From Oidiodendron maius Zn (lineage: Eukaryota; Ascomycota; Leotiomycetes; Myxotrichaceae): DNA of 64,000 nucleotides. The stretch lies in contig KN832870.1 in the NCBI GenBank assembly GCA_000827325.1, positions 4,898,001-4,962,000 of the forward strand, given 5' to 3'. This document shows positions 56,168-64,000 of this stretch, in pieces. Position 1 is the stretch's first letter, and each line of letters begins with the position of its first letter. Made by a program: the position numbers and the translations under genes. The notes below the pieces were generated by a model. The model was not told where the DNA came from, did no database searches, and worked only from the letters and a program-made list of their open reading frames with translations.

Positions 56168-56252
56168 CGGCTTTTTACTAGGACCGACCACTTTTTTGCT
56201 GAAATTACTAGAACCGACCACTACATTTCAATATTTACTAGAACCGACCTTT
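56168..56252 (+). repeat. left terminal inverted repeat, 85 bp
   Basis: Identical over all 85 bp to the reverse complement of the right end. It holds three copies of ACTAG(A/G)ACCGACC spaced 30 bp apart, likely transposase-binding subrepeats. Confidence 0.95.
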
Positions 56253-56423
56253 CAGGTATTATAGCAACGATTTTGGGGCAGTATAGTAAGGTATTCTAGT
56301 AATTACGGTACTTATTTTTGTACTGTATTTATATATAAAATTAAGTATCTTTATTCTACATATACAGGGATAGTCTTCAAATAAGATTTCGGCTTATACT
56401 ACTTTAACTACTCTAGCACTCTA

Positions 56424-58972
56424 TTACTCTATAATAAAGGCAGCTGCCTTTATAGTCAATTGCCGCTTTCTTAAAGGATATCGACGCTCTACACTAGGAT
56501 CTATAGAATCAAGCGCTTCACTTGAATATCGACGCTTTTGAGGCCTAGTATCCTGATAACTAGTATCCTGATCACCAGTATCCTGATCACCAGTATCCTG
56601 ATCACTAGTATCCTAATCACTAGTATCCTGATCACTAGTATCCTGATCACTAGTATCCTGATCACTAGTATCCTGATCACTAGTATCCTGATCCTGATCC
56701 TGATCCTGATCCTGCTCTATAGTAATCCATATATTAGAGTCCTCTTGTAACTCACCTAGCTCATAAGCTAACCTCCTTTAATCCCTCTCTTGAATATAGC
56801 GATTACAATGTTGTAGATATCTCTTCCGGGCTATATCCTCCTCCTGCTCTTCAACTGTTGTATATAGCCAGCTAATATCATTCCCTTCAGGCTTACTATC
56901 TGTATAATTGTCGGTAAATGCATCAGATACACTATTAAAGCTTGGTATATCAGAAAAGCTATCCCAATCAGAGAATTCAGCAGGAGGGCTTGTAGGAGAG
57001 GATTGGATAGAAGGAGGGGATTCGGTATCAGATTCAGTATTAGACCGAGCATCACCTTCACTATCTATTACTATAAGTATATAATATTTATATAATAAAA
57101 GGCTATACTTACCTTCAACTACTAGCTGATCTAGTGCCCTTTAAGCTCTTCCATGCTCTACAGGCTGATTAGGGCAAATCCTTCAATTATACCCACTTTG
57201 AAGACATACTAAGCACTTGTATATACGCTTTTTAGTGTTATAATTAGCTCGAATATATGCTACCTTTAGTCAGCCATGCTTTGATCTCTTGATTGGTGGA
57301 CGAATAAAGTCTCCTGCTAATACTTGAAGCCCTTGGAGTATAACTGGTTGAATTGGTTCCTTATATATACATAACGAGATATCCCACTCATAACACCAAG
57401 AGAAGTAGTGAAAAGGATTTCGATTAAGGTATAAAATACATGCAATAGTATAAGAATAAGGTGTATTAAAATCGTTATATTTTCGACAAGAGCAGGATCC
57501 TTGAAGCCGATCTAGTATTATAGGTAGCAATAAGACAATATATTGATTTCCTTGTATTGTAGTAACTAAGAATGTTGTATCAGATGAAGGCAAGACTTGA
57601 AAGCCTTGTGCAGCTAATTCTCGGTGTTTATAGGCTTGATAGGCTGTATTTAAAAGAACTGAATTACCAGGGACTAGTCTTAGCTATAATCTTTAATACT
57701 ATATTATAATACACCACTGATATATCCCATAAAGTAGCTGAAGAGGGGGAAGCTCTTGTATCTTACACTAAGCTGAATTAGTTGATTCAACAATATTAGA
57801 CGTATCATAGCCAAATCAAGGTAAAGGAAAGCAAGCAAAGGCAAAGTTCTTATAGCCAATTGAAGCTATATACTCTTCAACCTCTAGTACATCTCTTTAA
57901 AGAGTTTGAACAGTAATATTAAAGGCTGTATCAGATCCTGCACATGCAATTTGCCAGAAGGGAGCCTTATATTGTATTCCAAACCTCTTATATATATTCT
58001 CTGCAATATGCTGGCAATATATTGCATGATATACAGTTGGAAGCTTTGATTTGACGGCATTTAAAAGGCCATTTACTAGTTAGTCTTAATATTACCCTCT
58101 AGAAGGGGAAAATCAACTAACCTTTATCCTGATCACTTATAATAACAGTCTCTGGTTGAAAATGGCCATTAAAAGCCTCAAATAAGTGGCTACAGAACCA
58201 AGTCCACCAAGTCTTATTCTTACTAGGAACTAAAGCCCAGGCAAAAGGAAGAATACAGTCCTCGGCATCAATTCCAACTGCAATAAGGAGTATAAGGTTA
58301 TATTAAGATCGAGTATATGTACCATCAAGTGTATAAAAGGGCCGTAAGAAGTGTATTCGTGACCTAATTAATCCAAGCATAATAAATATAGCCTCAAATC
58401 GATTCTCGTGTATTCTCTTAAGCTGGATATAGGTTGAATTTGTCTGATCTGCCTTCTTAACTTGATCAATCCAGTCAGGAATTAGACTAAAGCTTGTACC
58501 CTTATCCCTATCAATTATATCTTGAAGGAACTCCCTAGCTCGCCATATTAGTATATATGGTATATTCGGCAGTTGATGATATAGTGCAGCTCGCTCTCTA
58601 ATCTCCTTTAGCTTGATATATCGATTGATTGCAATATCGCGTTCAATAAGGCTTGCAAGATACCATGCCGAGTTACATGGTTTAAACTTTGCATAAGTTG
58701 AAGGAGGGCAATCGTATGGTATATATAAGGTGACTCTAAAGAAGTCTTTCTTCCGTGCAACTTGAATCTTAAAGGAGCAGGATACAAGGAGACAGTGAAG
58801 CTAAAGCCGATTCTTATTGTTTTGATTAGAGTTAGCCCAGGATTTGCCCTGATCAAGTAACCAAGTCTTGACTGCTTTCTTTATATCAGCAATATTCATC
58901 CATAAACTAGAGAGGATATCAGGAGAGCTAGGAGGGTTCCACTGCTCTTCAATTGGCTCCATTATTAGGGGT
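56424..58972 (-). pseudogene. decayed MULE transposase
   Basis: Reading leftward from an ATG at 58972 (MEPIEEQWNPPSSPD), one frame carries the whole transposase. It includes the DNA-binding N-terminus (CSFKIQVARKKDFFRV) and the MULE catalytic core LDGTYTRS (DGT near 58318-58326), stop, YNLILLIAVGIDAEDC and FAWALVPSKNKTWWTW. Then come FWQIACAGSDTAFNITV and FGYDTSNIVESTNSA. A SWIM finger CSCRKYNDF (about 57435-57496) and a zinc knuckle CLVCLQSGYN follow (about 57185-57218), the knuckle His and SWIM His being changed to Tyr. A 46-nt intron near 58080-58125 and another near 57065-57115 seem genuine. The tail is a DQDTS pentapeptide repeat. At least ten in-frame stops make it non-functional. Confidence 0.9.
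56545..56713. repeat. 15-bp tandem repeat, about 10 copies
   Basis: The unit CTAGTATCCTGATCA (with few variants such as CCAGTATCCTGATCA) repeats ten times at 56545-56694, followed by TGATCC hexamers to 56713. On the transposase strand the unit encodes the pentapeptide DQDTS, so it is a coding minisatellite in the transposase tail. Confidence 0.93.
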
Positions 58973-59175
58973 AGTGATGTTCGTTGTAGTGGTAGTATTA
59001 AGGAAAAAGTGATGGTGTTGATAGTAAGAGACCCTGAAAATGCTGAAGTCAATTAGTATCTGGTAAACAACGCATCGCGTGATGGAAGGGTACTTAAGTT
59101 TGTACTAGTAATTTGTGGTATTAAGAAGTACTAAAGTATTCTAGGTTGCCACTTGACCCAGCCTTAAATAGGTCA

Positions 59176-59260
59176 AAAGGTCGGTTCTAGTAAATATTGA
59201 AATGTAGTGGTCGGTTCTAGTAATTTCAGCAAAAAAGTGGTCGGTCCTAGTAAAAAGCCG
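59176..59260 (-). repeat. right terminal inverted repeat, 85 bp
   Basis: Perfect reverse complement of 56168-56252. The match stops exactly at 59176;59175 and beyond diverge from the left inner flank. Confidence 0.95.
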
Positions 59261-59269
59261 TTTATTCAT
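59261..59269. repeat. target-site duplication, right copy
   Basis: TTTATTCAT, identical to 56159-56167, directly after the right end of the element. Confidence 0.92.
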
Positions 59270-59371
59270 ACTACCATACCCTAATCTATCATTTTGAACC
59301 CGCCTATGCACAATGCAACATAACTTCTCATACCTACCATGAAATTAGATAGCGTTTATGCCTATTGGCCA

Positions 59372-62300
59372 TTATGCAGCACCAACTTCCCTCGATCTAT
59401 CGAGTGCCAACTTCGAGGAGTCCGGACCATAATTGAATGGGTTTCGGCAGAGTGGACAAGTGCTTTGATTGCTGCTCGCAAACCACTTGAAGAGGCAGCT
59501 CGAGTGGAACAGATTCTTGCAGGTCTGGCAGCGTTTATCGGGCATCTTCTTATCCGACGATATGATGGAGTAACAAATCGCGCACTCGGTTTGTCCCTTG
59601 AGAGCGCCGATGACGTTTTTGCGGAATATGCTTAGGCCATCAGTTATAGCGCCGTTCTGGAGATATGTTAGAGATATGTTAGAGATATACTTCTGCAAAA
59701 GGCTGAATACGTACTGAGAATGTGATGACACCTTGGGTGATCCTCATCCAACTTGTCCATTTCTTCTCAGATACAGCCACACGGTTGATGCCATCGACTT
59801 TGACACCTTCAAGAGGATAATTCTCTGGCAGACGAATTGCAATTTGCATCATCATATCGTCTATTTCATATCCGGCGAATACTTCTCTTGATCTCTTCGA
59901 AATTTTCACGATGAGTTCTTTCTCATCATCGGCGACATCTTGCTCCTCGGCCCACTTTGCGACTTCATCTAAAGTTTCCTCAATCACCAGTGGAGAAAAC
60001 GTTTTTTTCGTCAATACTTCCACAGCAAGTTTCATCTGTTTCGATTTGCAATCAATCCACCAACTCTTCACTAGGTTAGGAGTAAACCTCAGGCATAGAT
60101 AATAAATATTGACGAGAAGCCAGTCTAAATGGCGCTCGTTTGATTCGGAATCCGTTGCCTGCCACATATCATAAGATCGTATCATCGCAGAGTCAAAGCC
60201 TGAAATACTATGGCGACTTCCGACATGCGTAAGGGTATCGAAAATAAACTCTAAGAGTGGGCTTATACAATTCTCCGACTTTAGGTGATGACTGTAGTCG
60301 TTCCGAACTTTATAAGAAGCGTTGTTGTATGAGTCGTAGACGAGATGCCATGAGAGTAAGTACGCGCGAACAGCTGTTGGGAATTCCGTACGGAAATCAT
60401 CTTGCAGGTTACGCAGAGATGGAACATTTAGAAGCAGTGAAATAAGCTCTTCCGGGAGCTGAGCATCTGCATTATAGTTAGTTGATGACAATTATTTGTA
60501 GCATTGTCCACGTAACTTACCTTTATTTTCGAGGATTACATCAACAGAAAGTTGTTGCTGGGCATCAGGAAGTGCTCGATGGAGGATGTCAAAGGCTGCA
60601 GATTGGACCATCCGATAATCAGAGGCAACAAGGGGGTAAATATCCAACAAGTTATTCTTAACGCTCTCCAGCGGCATTTTCGTTATTTCTCTCGCCAGAA
60701 GATCATCGGTATAGGCAAGGGGCAGGCTTTCATTGGCTCTCTGAATTTGCAGCAGAGTTATCATGCCCTGGGAAATCTGATAGCTAAGCTGCCTCAAGGC
60801 GTCTTCCAGATCATCGTTCGCATCATCTAAGGTTCGTAAGATTGTATAGAGTTTTAGAGACATGCCGACCACGGGGAGATTTTCATCTGATAAAGCACCA
60901 GATTCAAGTGATTCCCAAGTGGATATACAAAAGCCAAGGGCAGTTTCCCAATATGAGCCGTAGACACCTTTAATTGCAGGAAGGAGGCGATGCAAGGCTC
61001 GAAACATCTCGGATGCAAGTCGCTTATTGTCGGACACTTCATCAACCCAAGATAAGATTTGCTTGACAGCAAAGACAAGTCGATTCTGCGCTACAGGTAA
61101 GTCACCTTCATCATAAACTGACAAAGTAGAATTCAGAAGTATAAGCGAGCCGAGCACTTTATCTGACTTTGCTGAGAGGCTTGTAACATCGCTGACAAGC
61201 TGATTGCACATATTATTCACGAGTTGACTAGTACCAAGATTCTCTTGAAGCCCTGTTAAAAGAGAAACGGCCCCCAATCTTTGTTTTGTGGACGCCTTGA
61301 GGAGATCTAACTTCTGAAGCCACGCATCGCCCGAGGTATTATGCCAGCCATGTAAATTGACAAGTCCTTGCAAAAGGTCGCTGAGAGATCTAGTTGCATA
61401 GAATGCGATGGGTGCATCCCCATTGGTACATTCGATGAGTTTGAAAGCCAATGCGCCTGCAATTTCTGATAAGTCGAAAGATCCACTTTTCGCTCTGTCA
61501 AAGTCATCCCGCCAAGATTTAGCATCTGGAATGATTTTGGAGAAAGATGCTCGAGATGAGAAAACGAACTCTCTCAACTCAGTCATAATGTCAGGATCGG
61601 CAGCCGATGCGAATAAGCCGTTTTCTTCATTCAAATCCAACTGATCTTCAACAAGCTGTGAAGTGAGATTGAGTAGAAAGAAGATATCTACCGCCACGGT
61701 TGGAGATATTAAATGGTATACATCTGCAAGCAAACGGCCTGTATACATTGCCATTCTGAGGGGCGGCGAATATCCGCTTAGATCTCTAGTGAATGGGGAC
61801 CTATTCGAAGAAGGAGAGTGGCGGACAAGGAAAACAGCGCCTGCAAAAGGTCGCATTACCCCTAATGCTGGATTTGGACCCCGATCAAGAGCTTGCTTGA
61901 GTGACTGCATCCATTTAATTGGATTAGGAAGAATCGCATTCACACTAGAATTATCTGTGGAAAATTTCAGGACAGATTCGGCTTGCTGTACAAGAGTTTC
62001 AATACTGCAGATCATCAGTAACATATGGAGGGAGAAGGGAGTCTCTACTCACGCCAATGATAGTGGGCTTGCGGTTTCAAGGTTCTCTCGAATGACGTGT
62101 ATTATTGGCGACTCTCGATCCCCAGTGGCTGAGGCTTTATCTAATACCTCCATAACACTGCGCAGTCGGCTCGCCCTTGTGGATAGTGTTGAATCCGAAA
62201 GCTCAGTGAGAGCAAGAAGCTTAGTAATTACACTCACATGAGTGGAGCTTTCTTGTCTTAAAAGAGTAGGTTTGTTAGAAGATATGAATTCCATGGCCCT

Positions 62301-64000
62301 GAGAGCGCCACCAGCGTACGGACTATCCGCATCGAGGGATAGTAGCAGCTGGTTAAGAATTGTGGCTTCCGTAGTCCCAGCCAAAGAGCCAAATGTTACT
62401 GCAGCTTCAAAGATGGGCCAAGCATCTGCATTCCCTTTGACAGCACTCATTGTGGCAGTTGCAAAAAAATCTTGGAGGACATTATGCTTTTGCGCCAGGC
62501 TGGCGACCATATCATTCGATATGAGTGCTGCAATAATTTTCCATTTCTCACTTTGGTCGGAGATCGAAAGTAGTTTATCGATAGCTGCTGTCCAAGTCTT
62601 CTGGAATGCCGATTCTCGACCCGGTATTGATCGAAATATGGTTAATATGGATATCAAATAAGAAGAAGAAGGAGAAGTGATCAGCGTTGGGAGGTGGTTT
62701 TCGATAAAGGAGCCGATGCGCTCCATGGACCGTGGCGAAATCTGCATTAGAGCAGGTGAAAGACGCAATGCGCACTCAACAGTTGCAGTTGCGGAGTACG
62801 GTTTTCCGTTCCTATTGACAACGGTCTCTAGGCAGGTATTAATTATTTTACTTGACAGACCAACTAGTAAATCGGTCACTTCCTTCAATCGGCCGGCCCG
62901 GAGAACAATAGAGACAAGGTTGAACCAGCGGTGGCCTTCTGAAGCGACAGCGACTTGAGATTTGTTATAATCTTTTGATTGTTCTGGCAATGACGTCTGA
63001 AGTCTAAGAAGAAAATCTTCAACCAATCTATGCCATTCGTCGGCAAACGACTTTTGCCAGTCTGCCTCGCCAGCAGCAGCACAAATTTCAAACGCTACTC
63101 CTAGAAGCGTATTGTCATTGTTGATAGACCATTTTGAGTTCTCTGATGTTGGATGAAGATACTGCTCAAAAACCGGGAATAGAGCTTCTTGAAGTAGCTT
63201 TCCCTGCAATGTAGAATCGGAGAGCCTGCTGGCCAGAAGCTTGACAGACTCAAAATAGCTATGCCACGCCTCAGCAGCATTGGTCTTGGGTTCCTCTCTA
63301 CTGCCAATACCGTCGCGGAAAGCATGAAGAAAGTCGAGAGAAGACTCAATATCTGAAGGAAGGACGGTGGACGGCAAAAGTTGTAACAGTGATCGAAGTG
63401 ACTGCCAATATACTGGAGAGCCTCCCTGAGAACCTTTCTCGACGAAGACACGAAGTCTCGACAAAGGGGGTTTTTTTCCTTTGTACGAGGAAGTCCAAGC
63501 AAGAGGAAATTGCGCGGTCAGCTTTGCTAAAGCCTCAGCAAGTTGCGAAGCTGAGGAAGACTGCCGGCTTCGCAATGCTTCTGAAACGAAAGCGCTACTT
63601 ATTAAGTCGAGCTCAGCCTCGATGATTGCTGGTTGTTTATCCAGACAGGCAATTAACAATTGACTTGTTGCTCTCCTGACATGTGCATCTTCGCTTGAAG
63701 CAAGTGCCCACAGTCTTTTATTCTTGGATAGGAATTCCTCATACTTATCTTGCTGCTTGAGGATATCGTCTTTATCTAGCTTTACCAGTAGATTGAGCAC
63801 AAGAGATATACTCGATCCCGCCACCCGAAAGTACTTTGCTTGTATGTCATCGGCACTCATGCTTCGCTCGTCGCACAGGGTTTGTGGGGTCTCGTTAATA
63901 GCTTCCTGAGCATGATCAAGGATCTGCGCTTGGCAGCGTTTCCAGAACATGACAACTTTATCGTCTGTATCGAGAAACGAGGTGATGCCATCTACTGCTG
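59372..64000 (-). CDS. ltn1: E3 ubiquitin ligase listerin (partial, 5' end outside)
   Basis: RING ligase of the ribosome-associated quality-control complex, which ubiquitinates nascent chains on stalled 60S subunits. Exons: 64000(open)-62053, 62004-60521, 60466-59715, 59656-59372, about 1,490 codons; the N-terminal part lies to the right. Most of the protein is HEAT/ARM-like helical repeat. The C-terminus has the RWD-like segment and the variant RING (CAICYSIISSDKKMPDKRCQ, TCKNLFHSSCLFKWF, STCPLCRNPF). After the RING it carries an extra about 18 residues (YGPDSSKLALDRSREVGAA), where the family usually ends at NPFNY. The last intron (59657-59714) has a duplicated CTAAC branch-point unit. The transposon begins 102 bp past its stop. 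Confidence 0.93.

Larger units (their letters stand above)
56168..59260. mobile_element. Mutator-like DNA transposon (MULE), 3,093 bp
   Basis: Complete element bounded by perfect 85-bp terminal inverted repeats (56168-56252 and 59176-59260) and a 9-bp target duplication. Inside, on the minus strand, is a MULE transposase frame with DGT catalytic motif, SWIM-type finger, zinc knuckle and a repetitive acidic tail, broken by at least ten stops. The stops are mostly explained by single C-to-T changes (CAA/CAG to TAA/TAG, CGA to TGA), as expected from repeat-induced point mutation. The interior is strongly AT-rich compared with the flanks. It now cannot make its own transposase. It sits between a hypothetical gene and the 3' end of listerin. 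Confidence 0.95.

Noticed and set aside
56538-56750. frame encoding SILIT repeats on +
   Set aside because: It is the antisense reading of the DQDTS minisatellite in the transposase tail.
59339-59635. 98-codon + frame
   Set aside because: Antisense of the listerin RING exon.

Overview
The window is nuclear DNA from a filamentous ascomycete, most likely a Eurotiomycete of the Aspergillus/Penicillium/Talaromyces type. The evidence is many short introns (about 42-130 nt) with GT-AG ends and CTAAC/CTGAC-like branch sites, single genes on both strands with short spacers, a Zn2Cys6 regulator with a fungal-specific middle domain, fungal housekeeping genes (Bst1, Syp1, Rrn5, Rsc8/Swi3, Ltn1, Tms1), and a Mutator-like transposon whose nonsense codons look like C-to-T decay. 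Species is not determined. Gene models below were spliced by hand from frame, splice sites and family motifs.

Positions 1-20,550 are accessory in character. They hold lineage-type hypothetical genes, a free-standing NADAR protein, a GH27 alpha-galactosidase, an alpha-glucoside-type sugar permease, a short-chain dehydrogenase (SDR), a phytanoyl-CoA-type Fe(II)/2-oxoglutarate dioxygenase, and a divergently transcribed Zn2Cys6 regulator whose first coding exon is only 8 nt. These last five sit side by side (7.3-17.5 kb) and could be a small catabolic or biosynthetic island under one local regulator. After it comes 1.5 kb of decayed-looking sequence and a charged hypothetical protein.

Positions 21-53 kb are a dense housekeeping block: mitochondrial helicase Irc3-like and Rrn5-like (divergent), Rsc8/Swi3, ETF-alpha and adrenodoxin reductase (tail to tail, 40 bp apart, both mitochondrial electron-transfer flavoproteins), a four-TM hypothetical protein, the mismatch-repair ATPase/endonuclease Pms1 with a poly-C tract in its promoter, a second SDR, the GPI inositol-deacylase Bst1, an MFS carrier divergent from a Tms1/SERINC protein, the endocytic adaptor Syp1, a CDK-type kinase, and a small three-TM protein split over four short exons.

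Positions 54-59.3 kb are a poorly conserved spacer with two hypothetical genes and a 3,093-bp Mutator-like element (56168-59260). The element has perfect 85-bp terminal inverted repeats, a 9-bp target duplication, and a transposase reading frame still recognisable from DGT motif to zinc knuckle but broken by many stops. It landed 102 bp beyond the stop codon of the ribosome-quality-control ligase listerin (Ltn1), which fills the rest of the window and runs off its right edge.
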